The notes below the pieces were generated by a model, which was not told where the DNA came from, did not search any database, and saw nothing but the letters and a program-made list of their open reading frames with translations. Below are positions 24,711 to 34,822 of a stretch of DNA of 64,000 nucleotides, piece after piece; position 1 is the first letter of the stretch; every line of letters starts with the position of its first letter. The stretch is from Salinibacterium sp. Lineage in GTDB: Bacteria > Actinomycetota > Actinomycetes > Actinomycetales > Microbacteriaceae. The translations under genes were made by a program, and so were the position numbers. The DNA is taken from contig JANXVG010000074.1 of assembly GCA_025351795.1 (NCBI GenBank), forward strand, positions 1-64,000, read 5' to 3'.

Positions 24711-25664
24711 ATGGCAGCCAACGATATCCATACCCCGGTCATGCTCGCGCGCACCGTTGAGCTCTTGGCGCCAGCCCTCGATCATCCGGGTGCAGTGCTC
24801 GTGGACGCCACGCTGGGTATGGCTGGGCACGCTGAGGCAATTCTCGAGCGATTTCCCGAGCTGGTGCTCATTGGTCTTGATCGAGACACTCAGGCGCTGG
24901 CCCTTGCGGGCGAGCGGCTCGCACCGTTCGGCGAGAGGGTGCGCTTGGTCCACACGGTGTATGACCGTTTCACCGAAGTGCTCGGCTCCCTCGGCATCGA
25001 TTCCGTGTCGGGAATTTTATTTGATCTCGGGGTGTCGTCGCTTCAGCTCGACGAAGTCGACCGCGGGTTCTCGTACTCGAAGGATGCTCCACTCGATATG
25101 CGGATGGACGCTACCGCAGAACTCACCGCCGAGTTGATCCTCGCCACGTACAACGAGGCTGAACTGCGTCGCATCTTTTACGAATTCGGCGAGGAGAAGC
25201 TTGCCCCGCGCTACGCCCGGAAGATCGTCGAACGTCGCATGACTGATCCGTTCGTGCGGTCCGCCCAGCTCGTTGAACTCATCATCGCGGCGACGCCGGC
25301 CGCCGTGCAGCGATCAGGGCACCCAGCCAAACGCGTCTTCCAGGCCCTTCGAATTGAAGTCAACCAGGAGCTCAGCGTGCTCGCGCGCGCAATTCCGGCG
25401 GCGATCGACTCCCTTGGGGTCGGTGGGCGCATCGTCGTGCTTGCCTACCAGTCGCTGGAAGACCGCATCGTCAAGCGGGTGCTTGCTGCCCGGTCGAGCT
25501 CGACTGCGCCAGTTGGTCTGCCGATTGAACTACCGGAGCACCGCCCAGAACTGAAGCTACTCGTGCGTGGGGCTGAACTCGCGTCGGAGAGCGAGAAGGC
25601 GCAAAACCCGCGCGCCACCCCGGTGCGGCTGCGGGCGGCGGAGCGATTGAGAGTCGTCGCGTGA
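24711..25664 (+). CDS. rsmH: 16S rRNA (cytosine1402-N4)-methyltransferase
   Basis: The 317-residue SAM-dependent enzyme methylates C1402 in the decoding region of 16S rRNA. It shows [13 protein letters not shown], the SAM loop [48 protein letters not shown], and [12 protein letters not shown] near the C-terminus. ATG 24711 was chosen over 24657 since the family begins just before H-x-PV-L. It follows mraZ and overlaps ftsL by 4 bp (GTGA). Confidence 0.96.
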   Translation: MAANDIHTPVMLARTVELLAPALDHPGAVLVDATLGMAGHAEAILERFPELVLIGLDRDTQALALAGERLAPFGERVRLVHTVYDRFTEVLGSLGIDSVSGILFDLGVSSLQLDEVDRGFSYSKDAPLDMRMDATAELTAELILATYNEAELRRIFYEFGEEKLAPRYARKIVERRMTDPFVRSAQLVELIIAATPAAVQRSGHPAKRVFQALRIEVNQELSVLARAIPAAIDSLGVGGRIVVLAYQSLEDRIVKRVLAARSSSTAPVGLPIELPEHRPELKLLVRGAELASESEKAQNPRATPVRLRAAERLRVVA

Positions 25665-26239
25665 GTACGAACCTTGCGTTTGCACCCGCGCGCCCGGTCC
25701 ACCCCGACCTGCCAGAACGACACATCGAGGCTGTCCCGCGCGCTCGTCGTCGAGCAAAGCCGAAGGTCGCATATGTGCTCGTGATCGTGGGCGGGTTGTT
25801 CGCGATATATCTCGCCCAATTGCTCCTGAGTATCGCTCTATCACAGGGCGCGTACCAGATTTCGAGTTTGCAGCTACAGCAGAGGGAACTTTCGCGCACG
25901 CAGGAAGCATTGAGCGAGCAGCTCGATGTACTCACGAGTCCGCAGCACCTCGCCAATAACGCGCTGGCTCTGGGGATGGCTCCGGGGGCGCACCCCGAGT
26001 ACCTCCGGCTTTCTGATGGGTCGGTCTCGGCCGCGCCCGGATCATGGGTTACCGCCGCCTGCGGAGGTTCTTGTGACCTCGTGGCTAATTCGCTGCTTGC
26101 GGCGGTGCCTCTTACGGCGGCCGCCGCGCCAACAACGGTCGGGACGACGCCTCACTGGACGACAGCTACCGGTGCGACACCCGCAATAAATGCACCGCTG
26201 ACGCCACCCGGCGGGTTACCGTCGCTGGTGACCCACTAG
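25661..26239 (+). CDS. ftsL: FtsL-like cell division protein
   Basis: The 192-residue bitopic membrane protein has a basic cytoplasmic part, one helix ([25 protein letters not shown], about 39-63), and a coiled coil [28 protein letters not shown] ending in [13 protein letters not shown], the usual end of FtsL/FtsB coils. A long Ala/Thr/Pro-rich periplasm-side tail follows and is longer than in typical FtsL. In the divisome FtsL works with FtsB and FtsQ to activate FtsW-FtsI. Identity rests on position between rsmH and ftsI and on architecture. The GTG start overlaps the rsmH stop. Confidence 0.8.
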   Translation: MSTNLAFAPARPVHPDLPERHIEAVPRARRRAKPKVAYVLVIVGGLFAIYLAQLLLSIALSQGAYQISSLQLQQRELSRTQEALSEQLDVLTSPQHLANNALALGMAPGAHPEYLRLSDGSVSAAPGSWVTAACGGSCDLVANSLLAAVPLTAAAAPTTVGTTPHWTTATGATPAINAPLTPPGGLPSLVTH

Positions 26240-26252
26240 CAGGAGACAACCG

Positions 26253-27989
26253 ATGACGCCACGACGTAGAAACGGCCCGCGCTTGGCGATTGCCGTGGTT
26301 ATGGTGTTTGCGACCATCATTGTTTTCGTCGTGCGATTGGTCGATATTCAGCTCGTTCAGGCTACCGAGCTCAATGCCGATTCGTATAACAAGCGTGCCC
26401 AAGAACTGGTCACCTACGGCGTGCGTGGGCAAATAGTTGATACGAATGGCGTCGTACTCGCCGACAGCGTTGACCGATACGACCTCGAGGCGAGCCCCCG
26501 CGTTGCGCTCGCTCCCGCGAACATCGAGTCCACACAGACGGCCATCGCAGACATCGCGAAGGTGACCGGTCAAGATCCACACGCTCTGATGGCGGTGCTG
26601 ACGTCAGACCCGAAGTCCGATTTTGCGTATCTCGACAAGGGGGTCACGCTCGAGGTGTACCGCGCAGTTCGCGCATTGGACGTGCCGTGGGTTTACTACG
26701 ATCTTCGCCCGGCTCGCGCCTATCCGAATGGGGCCGTGGCTGGTAACCTGATCGGTTTTGTGGGCACCGACGGCGCGCAGGCGGGTGAAGAACTCACCGG
26801 CGACTCGTGTCTAGCGAGCAAGAATGGCACGGCCACCTACGAGAAAAGCGAGGACGGCGTGCGGATACCCGGTAGCCTCGTCACCGAATCGGAGGCAAAA
26901 AACGGGGGAACGCTGAAGCTCACGATCGATCGCGATCTGCAGTGGTTTGTGCAGCAGCGAATGGCGCAGACCTATAAGCAATTGGGCGCAACCTGGATGA
27001 CCGTGGTGGTTGAGCGTGTAAAAGATGGACATCTCTTGGCCGTTGCCGACTACCCGTCAGTCGACCCCAATAACGTCAACGGTGTGCCCAATACCGCGCT
27101 CGGCTCTCTCGCGTTCAGCACCTCCTACGAGCCTGGGTCGACGATGAAGTCGATCACCGTTGCATCCCTCATCGACGCGGGTGTGGTCACTCCGGCGACC
27201 CAGATTACGGCTCCGGGGCGCCGGTACTTCGCCAACGGCGACTACATCAAAGATGCCTGGGCGCATGATGACACGAGATACACGGCCGCCGGCGCACTCG
27301 TCGTTTCATCGAACACGGGTATCTCGGCACTCACTGATTTTCTTCCCGACTCGCAGAAACGCTACGACTACATGGTGAAGTTCGGTCTCGGTAAGCCGAC
27401 GGCAGTGGGGTTCAATGGCGAAGATAGCGGCACGTTGCACCCCGCCAGTCAATGGGACCAACTCACCAATTACACGGTGCAGTTTGGGCAGGGCTTGACG
27501 ACGACATCCGTGCAGATGGCAAGTATCTACCAGACGCTCGCGAATCACGGAGTGCGGGTGCCTGTCACTCTGGTCGAGGGCTGCATTCACCCTGACGGTA
27601 CGGTAACGGATTCGCCGAAGACCGAGTCGACCCGCGTGGTGTCAGCGAAGGCGGCGGACGAGACCGTCGGAATTCTCGAAAATGTCGTCTCGAATGATGG
27701 GCTTCAAGACAAGATCTCAATCCCCGGGTATCGGGTCGCTGCCAAGACGGGTACCGCGCAAGTGGCAGAGAACGGTTCGTACGGCAACAAGGCCGTGATT
27801 ACCGTCGCCGGTCTTGCTCCTGCCGAGAACCCGCAGTACGTCGTGGTCGTGACCGCTGGCATCCCGAGTAACATGTATACCTCGTCGGCATTGGCCACCA
27901 CGTTCAGGGATTTGATGGCACAGGTGCTCACCACCTATCGAGTGCCACCGTCGACAGTGCCCGCCCCCGATGTCCCGCTGACATGGTGA
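26253..27989 (+). CDS. ftsI: septal penicillin-binding protein (FtsI/PBP2 type)
   Basis: The 578-residue class B PBP cross-links septal peptidoglycan. It has an N-terminal helix (LAIAVVMVFATIIVFVVRLVDIQLV), the pedestal region with RGQIVDTNGVVLADS, and the transpeptidase with all active-site motifs: STMK (nucleophile Ser), SSN, and KTGT. No PASTA domain is visible. AGGAGA precedes the ATG. It sits 13 bp after ftsL and 25 bp before murE, within the dcw operon. Confidence 0.96.
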   Translation: MTPRRRNGPRLAIAVVMVFATIIVFVVRLVDIQLVQATELNADSYNKRAQELVTYGVRGQIVDTNGVVLADSVDRYDLEASPRVALAPANIESTQTAIADIAKVTGQDPHALMAVLTSDPKSDFAYLDKGVTLEVYRAVRALDVPWVYYDLRPARAYPNGAVAGNLIGFVGTDGAQAGEELTGDSCLASKNGTATYEKSEDGVRIPGSLVTESEAKNGGTLKLTIDRDLQWFVQQRMAQTYKQLGATWMTVVVERVKDGHLLAVADYPSVDPNNVNGVPNTALGSLAFSTSYEPGSTMKSITVASLIDAGVVTPATQITAPGRRYFANGDYIKDAWAHDDTRYTAAGALVVSSNTGISALTDFLPDSQKRYDYMVKFGLGKPTAVGFNGEDSGTLHPASQWDQLTNYTVQFGQGLTTTSVQMASIYQTLANHGVRVPVTLVEGCIHPDGTVTDSPKTESTRVVSAKAADETVGILENVVSNDGLQDKISIPGYRVAAKTGTAQVAENGSYGNKAVITVAGLAPAENPQYVVVVTAGIPSNMYTSSALATTFRDLMAQVLTTYRVPPSTVPAPDVPLTW

Positions 27990-28014
27990 CCGACCCAGAA
28001 AAAGTGAGGATCGA

Positions 28015-29559
28015 GTGACCGTTCGGAGTTCTTCGGCACTTCGGCCGGAGCATCCGTCTGCGAGATCGCTGGCCGCTCTTGTGGATAAATTCGGCCTCGA
28101 GTACACCGGTTCAGTCGACGACGTGCAGATCACGGGGATAACGCTCAGCACGAAAAATCTGGAGCCAGGTGATCTTTACGTCGGTATTCAGGGCGTACAC
28201 AGCCACGGTGCCAGCTATGCAGTCATGGCTCGCGAGGGCGGCGCGGTTGCGATTCTGACCGACGCTGCGGGTGCTGAGATTGCGGCAGACGCCGGACTGC
28301 CGGTTGTACTCGTAGATTCGCCGCGAGACGCTTTGGGGCAGATCTCGGCCTGGGTCTATCGCACACAAGATGACCCGCCGCTGCTTTTTGGCATCACCGG
28401 CACAAATGGCAAGACCAGTGCGATCTATCTTCTCAACGGCATTGTGAAGCAGTTGGGCCTCATTGCGGGTCTGAGCACGACGGCAGAACGCCAGATTGGC
28501 GAACTCACCATCACCAGTTCGTTGACAACACCAGAGGCTACCGAAGTACATGGACTTCTCGCCCGAATGCGTGAAAGCGACGTGCGAGCCGTTTCGATTG
28601 AGGTGAGCGCCCAAGGCCTCAGCAGTCGCCGGGTAGACGGCATCGTTTTCGATGTAGTTGGCTTCCTCAATTTGAGTCACGATCATCTCGACGACTACGC
28701 GGACATGCAGGAGTATTTCGAAGCCAAACTGTCGCTCTTCCAGCCAGATCGCGCACAGCGCGGCGTCGTCTCGCTCGACTCGGAGTGGGGAGAGCGCGTG
28801 GTTGATTCGGCCCGCATCCCGATCACGACGATCTCGTCACGGCCTGATACGCCGGCCGACTGGATGCTGACCATTCTCGATGAGCAACCCGAGTGGACAG
28901 AATTTGCGCTCACCGGCCCGGGCGGCCGCTCACTCACTACGCGCGTTCCGCTGATGGGGCGGCACATGGCGGCCAACGCCGGACTCGCGATCGCCATGCT
29001 CGTTGAGGCGGGATTCCCCCTCGAAGCGATCGGACATGCCCTTGATTCGGACGGGGGGATCGTGGCCTACCTTCCTGGCCGAATCGAGCGAGTGTCTGGT
29101 GAAAACGGTCCTGCTGTGTACGTGGATTTCGGGCATAGTCCGGATGCATTCCTCACGACTCTCGCTGCGATCCGTAAGTTCACGGCGGGAAAACTCATCA
29201 TGCTGTTCGGTGCGGACGGCGACCGCGACCCGTCAAAGCGACTGGAGATGGGGCGGATCGGGGCCGAGGGCTCCGACATACTCGTGATCACCGACTACAA
29301 CCCGCGATATGAAGATGCCGCGTCAATCCGGGCGACGTTACTTGAAGGTGCTCGCGGTGCCGCGCACCCGGCCGAGCTCCTGGAGATCGCGCAGCCGCGA
29401 TACGCCATTCGAGCCGCCATCGCGCGTGCAGGTGAGGGTGATTCGATCCTCTGGGCGGGCCCGGGGCATGAAGACTACATGGAGGTCGAAGGGGTGAAGG
29501 TGCCGTATTCGGCGCGAGACGAGGCGCGCCAGGCACTTCGCGAGGCGGGCTGGGCGTGA
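28015..29559 (+). CDS. murE: UDP-N-acetylmuramyl-tripeptide synthetase (MurE)
   Basis: The 514-residue ATP-dependent ligase adds the third residue to UDP-MurNAc-L-Ala-D-Glu type precursors. It has the ATP loop GITGTNGKTSAIYLL, the carbamylated-Lys region, DHLDDYADMQEYFEAK and a C-terminal domain with FGHSPDAF. The specificity loop reads TDYNPRYED, where DAP-adding enzymes have DNPR and Lys-adding ones differ. The third residue in Microbacteriaceae varies (diaminobutyrate, ornithine, lysine, homoserine), so the substrate is left open. GTG start; the stop overlaps murF by 4 bp. Confidence 0.94.
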   Translation: MTVRSSSALRPEHPSARSLAALVDKFGLEYTGSVDDVQITGITLSTKNLEPGDLYVGIQGVHSHGASYAVMAREGGAVAILTDAAGAEIAADAGLPVVLVDSPRDALGQISAWVYRTQDDPPLLFGITGTNGKTSAIYLLNGIVKQLGLIAGLSTTAERQIGELTITSSLTTPEATEVHGLLARMRESDVRAVSIEVSAQGLSSRRVDGIVFDVVGFLNLSHDHLDDYADMQEYFEAKLSLFQPDRAQRGVVSLDSEWGERVVDSARIPITTISSRPDTPADWMLTILDEQPEWTEFALTGPGGRSLTTRVPLMGRHMAANAGLAIAMLVEAGFPLEAIGHALDSDGGIVAYLPGRIERVSGENGPAVYVDFGHSPDAFLTTLAAIRKFTAGKLIMLFGADGDRDPSKRLEMGRIGAEGSDILVITDYNPRYEDAASIRATLLEGARGAAHPAELLEIAQPRYAIRAAIARAGEGDSILWAGPGHEDYMEVEGVKVPYSARDEARQALREAGWA

Positions 29560-30956
29560 TAGCGCTCTCGTGTGGCGAGATCGCGCAGATCGTCGACGGC
29601 ACGCTGCTCTCGCCGTCGGATGCCACAACCCTCGTCAACGGCGAGGTGCACACTGATTCCCGGAAGGTGGTGGCCGGCTCGATATTCTTTGCTCTGCCGG
29701 GTGAGGTCACCGACGGACACCTCTTCGCTCAGGCAGCTGCCGACAATGGCGCAGTGCTGGTGATTGCCGAGCGTGCACTCGACCTCGACACACCGCAGGT
29801 AATTGTCCAGGACGGCGTGCTCGCGCTGGCGGCCCTTGCGCGCGCGGTGGTCGCCCGTGTGCGTGCCCTCGGAAAGTTGCGCGTCGTCGCGGTCACCGGC
29901 TCGAATGGTAAGACGACAACCAAGAACATGCTCCGTGCAGTGTTGAGCACCGAGGGCGCGACAATTGCCCCGGCCGGTTCGTTTAATAACCACGTTGGTG
30001 CGCCGATCTCGATGCTGGCCATTCGTGAAGACACCCGCTTCCTCATCGTTGAGATGGGGGCGAGCGCCGTTGGTGAAATCGCGAGTCTCATTTCCATTGT
30101 GGTGCCGGATGTCGGCATCGTGCTCAAAGTCGGACTCGCACACGTCGGCGAGTTCGGCGGTATCGACGCCGTGGAGCGCGCCAAGTCGGAAATGGTGACC
30201 GAGCTACCCGAGTCTGCTATCGCGGTACTGAATGCCGACGACCCACGGGTCGCGAGCATGGCCAAGATCACGAGCGCGGGCATCCTCTGGTTCGGGCTAG
30301 AAGAAGGGGCAGACTTTCGTGCGGTCGATATCATAGCGTCCGCAACCGGAACCAGATTCACTGTCGAGACCGCGGGGAAGCGCTATCCCGTGCAGTTGCA
30401 GATCCTTGGTGAGCATCACGTGATGAACGCCATCGCGACGATTGCGGCCGCCCTGCAGCTAGGCATTTCCGTTGAGCGTTCGGTCACCGCACTCGAGGGA
30501 ATGCAGCGCGCGGAGCGTTGGCGTATGGAGGTCTTGCGACGTCCCGACGGCGTTATCGTCATCAATGATGCCTACAACGCCAGCCCAGACTCGATGGCAG
30601 CCGCGCTAAAAACTCTCGCGCAGATAACTCGCGAAGGCCAGCGCTCGGTCGCGGTTCTCGGCGATATGGCTGAACTCGGTGAATACTCCGACGAAGAACA
30701 CGATCGCATCGGCAGGCTGATCGTGCGACTCAACGTTCAGAAGGTCGTGGTCGTGGGCCACCTGGCCAGGCATATCCACAATGCGGCCGGGCTCGAGGGG
30801 TCGTGGGACGGGGAGTCGGTGCTCGTCGCCACGGCCGATGAGGCATACGATCTGTTGCGTGATGAACTGCGAGTTGGCGATGTTGTTCTCGTGAAGTCAT
30901 CGGGCTCTGCGGGGTTGCGATTCCTGGGTGACCGCATCGCGGGGGTGCAGCCGTGA
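29556..30956 (+). CDS. murF: UDP-N-acetylmuramoyl-tripeptide-D-alanyl-D-alanine ligase
   Basis: A 466-residue Mur ligase that adds D-Ala-D-Ala to the tripeptide precursor. Visible are [18 protein letters not shown] at the substrate end, the ATP loop [31 protein letters not shown] and [17 protein letters not shown]. Length is normal. The GTG start is coupled to the murE stop, and its own stop overlaps the mraY GTG in a GTGA. The Asn-Asn-x-x-G-x-P stretch is the MurF hallmark. Confidence 0.96.
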   Translation: MIALSCGEIAQIVDGTLLSPSDATTLVNGEVHTDSRKVVAGSIFFALPGEVTDGHLFAQAAADNGAVLVIAERALDLDTPQVIVQDGVLALAALARAVVARVRALGKLRVVAVTGSNGKTTTKNMLRAVLSTEGATIAPAGSFNNHVGAPISMLAIREDTRFLIVEMGASAVGEIASLISIVVPDVGIVLKVGLAHVGEFGGIDAVERAKSEMVTELPESAIAVLNADDPRVASMAKITSAGILWFGLEEGADFRAVDIIASATGTRFTVETAGKRYPVQLQILGEHHVMNAIATIAAALQLGISVERSVTALEGMQRAERWRMEVLRRPDGVIVINDAYNASPDSMAAALKTLAQITREGQRSVAVLGDMAELGEYSDEEHDRIGRLIVRLNVQKVVVVGHLARHIHNAAGLEGSWDGESVLVATADEAYDLLRDELRVGDVVLVKSSGSAGLRFLGDRIAGVQP

Positions 30957-32050
30957 TCGCGCTCCTCGTGGCAGGCGGCGTGGCGCTCTTGTTCACCCTC
31001 TTCATGACTCCCTTGTTCATCCGGCTCTTTAACCGGCTCAAGTGGGGCCAGTTCATTCGCGACGACGGTCCGCAGTCGCACCACACGAAGCGCGGCACGC
31101 CCACCATGGGCGGCATCATCTTCATTCTGGGTGCCGTGATCGGCTATTTTGTTGGCCATTGGGTCGCATCGGCGGCCCCCACTCTTTCCGCTCTGCTGGT
31201 CATCTACCTTATGGTGGGACTCGCAATCATTGGATTCATCGACGACTTTCTGAAGACCCGCAACCAACGCAGTCTTGGCCTCGGTGGGTGGTCCAAGATC
31301 ATTGGACAGGTAGTCGTCGCGGGCGGTTTTGCTGCGCTCGCATTGAACTTCCCTGATTCGCACGGCCTCACACCTGCCTCGTCGACAATCTCGGTGGTTC
31401 GTGATATCCCGTGGCTCGACCTTGCATCATTCGGCGTCATCGCTGGTGGCATCCTGTTCGCGATCTGGGTGACTCTGATTATTGTGAGCGCTTCTAACGG
31501 GGTAAACGTTGCAGACGGTCTGGATGGCTTGGCAACGGGCGCTGCGATCTTTGCGATCGCCTCGTACATCTTCGTTGGCTTCTGGCAATCCAATCAGTGG
31601 TGCTTCAGCAGGCACATCGACATCGAAGTTCTGTATAAGTGCTACGCGGTGCGTGATCCGTTCGATGTCGCCGTTATTGCGGCCGCCATTTGCGGAGCTC
31701 TCATTGGTTTCCTGTGGTGGAACACCTCACCGGCGCAGATCTTCATGGGAGATACCGGATCGCTGGGCCTCGGCGGTGCGCTTGCCGGCCTCGCGATTGT
31801 CAGTCGCACCGAGCTACTGCTCATTCTCATCGGTGGGCTGTTCCTCATCGTCACGGGCTCGGTGATCCTGCAGCGTGCGTATTTCAAGCTCACCAAGGGC
31901 AAACGCATCTTCCTAATGAGTCCGTTACATCATCATTTCGAGCTGAAAGGCTGGGCGGAGATTACCGTCGTCGTGCGCTTTTGGCTCATCTCGGGCTTGT
32001 TCGTCGCGGTGGGGGTCGGACTCTTCTATCTCGAATGGATCAACCAGTAG
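30953..32050 (+). CDS. mraY: phospho-N-acetylmuramoyl-pentapeptide transferase
   Basis: The 365-residue polytopic membrane enzyme moves phospho-MurNAc-pentapeptide to undecaprenyl phosphate, making lipid I. Motifs: [31 protein letters not shown] with the catalytic Asp pair, [15 protein letters not shown] and [16 protein letters not shown], then [12 protein letters not shown], the HHH motif of MraY. About ten membrane helices. It is coupled at both ends to neighbouring mur genes. Confidence 0.97.
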   Translation: MIALLVAGGVALLFTLFMTPLFIRLFNRLKWGQFIRDDGPQSHHTKRGTPTMGGIIFILGAVIGYFVGHWVASAAPTLSALLVIYLMVGLAIIGFIDDFLKTRNQRSLGLGGWSKIIGQVVVAGGFAALALNFPDSHGLTPASSTISVVRDIPWLDLASFGVIAGGILFAIWVTLIIVSASNGVNVADGLDGLATGAAIFAIASYIFVGFWQSNQWCFSRHIDIEVLYKCYAVRDPFDVAVIAAAICGALIGFLWWNTSPAQIFMGDTGSLGLGGALAGLAIVSRTELLLILIGGLFLIVTGSVILQRAYFKLTKGKRIFLMSPLHHHFELKGWAEITVVVRFWLISGLFVAVGVGLFYLEWINQ

Positions 32051-32052
32051 CA

Positions 32053-33588
32053 ATGCGTGATCTAGAGCTGCTTGCCAGTTGGCACGCTGACTGGACTGGG
32101 TTGCGTGCTGCCGTGCTGGGTCTCGGAGTCACGGGGTTTGCCGCAGCCGACACGCTCGTCGAACTCGGCGCGCGCGTGCTGGTGGTTGCGGCGATTGCGC
32201 CGTCAGCGCAGGCTGACGTGCTTGCCGTGATCGGCGCCGAACTCTGCGAGCACCATTCGGTAGATTCCGTGCCCGCCAGACTGGTCGACTTCGACCCGGA
32301 GGTCATCGTTGTTTCACCGGGATTCCACCCCGACCATGTGATCCTGACCTGGGCGGCCGCCAAGAAGATCGCTGTCTGGGGCGACATCGAACTCGCTTGG
32401 CGGTTACGGGATAAGGTCGGTGAGCCGGCCGATTGGTACTGCGTTACCGGTACAAATGGCAAGACAACCACCGTGCAGCTCGCCGCACATTTGATGCGCG
32501 CCGACGGGCGGCGCGTGGCTGCTGTCGGCAATATCGGTATTCCGGTGCTCGATGCAGTACGCGATCCGGTGGGATTTGACGCGTTCGTGGTGGAGCTTTC
32601 CAGCTACCAGTTGCACTGGGTGCCAAGGGAAGGATCCGGGGCGCTTCGACCGAATGCAAGCGTGTGCCTCAATGTTGCTGATGATCATCTGGACTGGCAC
32701 GGAACGCGCGAAGCCTACGCTGCGGCCAAGGCCACCGTGTACTGGAACACCAGAGTGGCTTGCATTTACAACCTCCACGATCACGCGACGCGCGTGATGG
32801 TGGAAAACGCGGATGTGGCGGCGGGGTGTCGCGCGGTCGGCTTTGGGCTCGTGACGCCCGGCCCGTCTGATGTTGGCATGGTCGACGACATCATGATCGA
32901 CCGTGCATTTCACGCCGACCGGCACCATTCCGCGCTCGAGCTGACGACCCACGGTGAACTGGCGAAAGTGGGCCTTGCATCGCCACACCTCATCGCCGAT
33001 GTGCTCGCGGCGGCCGCGCTTGCGCGGGCTGCTGGGGTAGAGCCCGCTATCATCCGGGATGCCCTGTACACGTTTCGTGTCGATCATCACCGTGCCGAAC
33101 TCATCGCCGAGCGTGACGGGGTGCGATGGGTCGATGATTCGAAGGCCACCAACCCGCATGCCGCTGCAGCGTCGCTTCGGGCCGAGGCATCCGTCGTCTG
33201 GATTCTCGGTGGGCAACTTAAAGGTGTCGACCTGAGCGAACTCGTGCGCGACAACGCGAAACGTCTGCGAGCGGCCGTGGTGATTGGAGTCGAGCGGGGT
33301 GCCGTGTTGGCAGCATTCGGGCGACACGCGCCGCAAACGCCGGTTTTCGAGGTGCTGGCGACGGACACTAAAGACGTAATGCCGGAAGCGGTTCGCTTGG
33401 CGGCCGAGGCCGCACAACCGGGTGACACGATTCTCCTAGCACCCGCGGCAGCGTCCATGGACCAGTTCACGAGTTACGCAGACCGAGGCACTCGATTTGT
33501 GGCTGCCGTCGAGATGCACCTGGGAGGTGAGCCTGATGACGACAGCGAGGATTCCGGGCTCTCCGGCGAGACGACAAACGGACGCTAG
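32053..33588 (+). CDS. murD: UDP-N-acetylmuramoylalanine-D-glutamate ligase
   Basis: The 511-residue Mur ligase adds D-Glu to UDP-MurNAc-L-Ala. It has an N-terminal Rossmann-like domain (AAVLGLGVTGFAAADTLVELGA), the ATP loop VTGTNGKTTTVQLAAHLM, a central NVADDHLDWHGTREAYAAAKA, and the C-terminal WVDDSKATNPHAAAASL. ATG 32053 lies 2 bp after the mraY stop; the track ORF from 31690 is a frame running through mraY. Its 3' end overlaps ftsW by 53 bp. Confidence 0.96.
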   Translation: MRDLELLASWHADWTGLRAAVLGLGVTGFAAADTLVELGARVLVVAAIAPSAQADVLAVIGAELCEHHSVDSVPARLVDFDPEVIVVSPGFHPDHVILTWAAAKKIAVWGDIELAWRLRDKVGEPADWYCVTGTNGKTTTVQLAAHLMRADGRRVAAVGNIGIPVLDAVRDPVGFDAFVVELSSYQLHWVPREGSGALRPNASVCLNVADDHLDWHGTREAYAAAKATVYWNTRVACIYNLHDHATRVMVENADVAAGCRAVGFGLVTPGPSDVGMVDDIMIDRAFHADRHHSALELTTHGELAKVGLASPHLIADVLAAAALARAAGVEPAIIRDALYTFRVDHHRAELIAERDGVRWVDDSKATNPHAAAASLRAEASVVWILGGQLKGVDLSELVRDNAKRLRAAVVIGVERGAVLAAFGRHAPQTPVFEVLATDTKDVMPEAVRLAAEAAQPGDTILLAPAAASMDQFTSYADRGTRFVAAVEMHLGGEPDDDSEDSGLSGETTNGR

Positions 33589-34822
33589 TGGCAGCGATGC
33601 GCCCACTCAGCGCACCGGACCCCACACGTTCAGGCGCATGCTCGCTGCAGAAGGAGCAAACTACTTTCTGTTGCTTGGCACGACGCTCTTTCTCGTTCTT
33701 TTCGGTCTCGTCATGGTGCTTTCCGCGTCGTTCGTCGAGGCTTACGCTGCGGGTGAGAGTTTCTTCAGCGTTTTCATCCGTCAGGGATTGTTTGCCATCA
33801 TCGGTATCCCGCTCATGCTCGTCGCATCGCGGGTCCCAGCGAATTTCTGGAAACGCTGGGCGTGGCCTGCGTTGGTGGTCGGTATCGGAATGCAGATGCT
33901 GGTATTCGTACCGGGTCTCGGATATGCAGCTGGTAACAACCGAAACTGGATTCAGATCGGCAGCGTCAACGCGCAGCCGTCGGAGTTTATCAAGCTCGCG
34001 CTCATCGTCTGGATAGCGTGGATTCTGTCAACCAAGCGTGAGCTTCTCGGCGACTGGAAGCACGTGGCGCTGCCGATCGCGCCGGTTGCCGGTGTCGCGA
34101 TCGGCTTCGTGCTTCTTGGCAATGACCTCGGCACATCGTTTATCATTCTTGCAATCGTGATCGGCTCGATGTACTTCGCGGGTGTGCGACTGCGTGTCCT
34201 GGCGGTGGCAATCGCGGCAATCGCCGTCATGGGCTTTGTGTTTTCCGTGGCCAGTCCGTCTCGGACCGATCGTATTTCGGTGTGGGTCAACGGGTGTACC
34301 GCAACTGACCTGCAGAACTACTGCTGGCAGGTGCTGCACGGCACCTGGGCGCTCGCCTCCGGTGGCATCTTTGGGGTGGGGCTCGGCAATTCGAAAGCCA
34401 AATGGTCGTGGCTACCCGCGGCCGATAATGATTTTATCTTCGCCATCATCGGCGAAGAACTTGGTCTCATCGGAGCGATCGTCGTCCTCATCCTCTTCGT
34501 CGTCCTCGCGATCTCGTTCATTCGGATTATCCGAACGTCTACCAACGACTTTGCGCGGATCGCGACGAGTGGCATCATGATCTGGGTGATCGGGCAGGCT
34601 TTCGTCAACATCGCTGTTGTGCTCGGTGTGCTGCCCGTGCTCGGCGTTCCTCTGCCCCTGATATCTGCGGGTGGTTCTGCGCTCATGTCGACCCTGCTCG
34701 CGATCGGTGTTGTGCTGTCGTTCGCACGCAGTCCTGGGGGCAGAATGCCGATAGCGGTTCAGAACACGCCTTCCGAACGCTCCCGGCTCGCTGCGGCCCA
34801 GAGAACGCGACCGTCGCGATGA
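33536..34822 (+). CDS. ftsW: septal peptidoglycan polymerase FtsW
   Basis: The 428-residue SEDS protein polymerises lipid II glycan at the septum with FtsI. About ten membrane helices are visible. Conserved parts include GLVMVLSASFVEAY, the region around GNNRNWIQIGSVNAQPSEFIKLALIVW, LLGNDLGTSFIILAI, and LPVLGVPLPLISAGGSALMSTLLAIG. ATG 33536 has a strong SD (GGGAGGTGAG, 5 nt) and removes 13 residues of the track ORF; it lies inside the murD 3' end, an overlap of 53 bp. Confidence 0.96.
   Translation: MTTARIPGSPARRQTDASGSDAPTQRTGPHTFRRMLAAEGANYFLLLGTTLFLVLFGLVMVLSASFVEAYAAGESFFSVFIRQGLFAIIGIPLMLVASRVPANFWKRWAWPALVVGIGMQMLVFVPGLGYAAGNNRNWIQIGSVNAQPSEFIKLALIVWIAWILSTKRELLGDWKHVALPIAPVAGVAIGFVLLGNDLGTSFIILAIVIGSMYFAGVRLRVLAVAIAAIAVMGFVFSVASPSRTDRISVWVNGCTATDLQNYCWQVLHGTWALASGGIFGVGLGNSKAKWSWLPAADNDFIFAIIGEELGLIGAIVVLILFVVLAISFIRIIRTSTNDFARIATSGIMIWVIGQAFVNIAVVLGVLPVLGVPLPLISAGGSALMSTLLAIGVVLSFARSPGGRMPIAVQNTPSERSRLAAAQRTRPSR

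Noticed and set aside
31690-32052. N-terminal extension of the murD ORF
   Set aside because: Out-of-frame reading of mraY; MurD family N-terminus begins at 32053.
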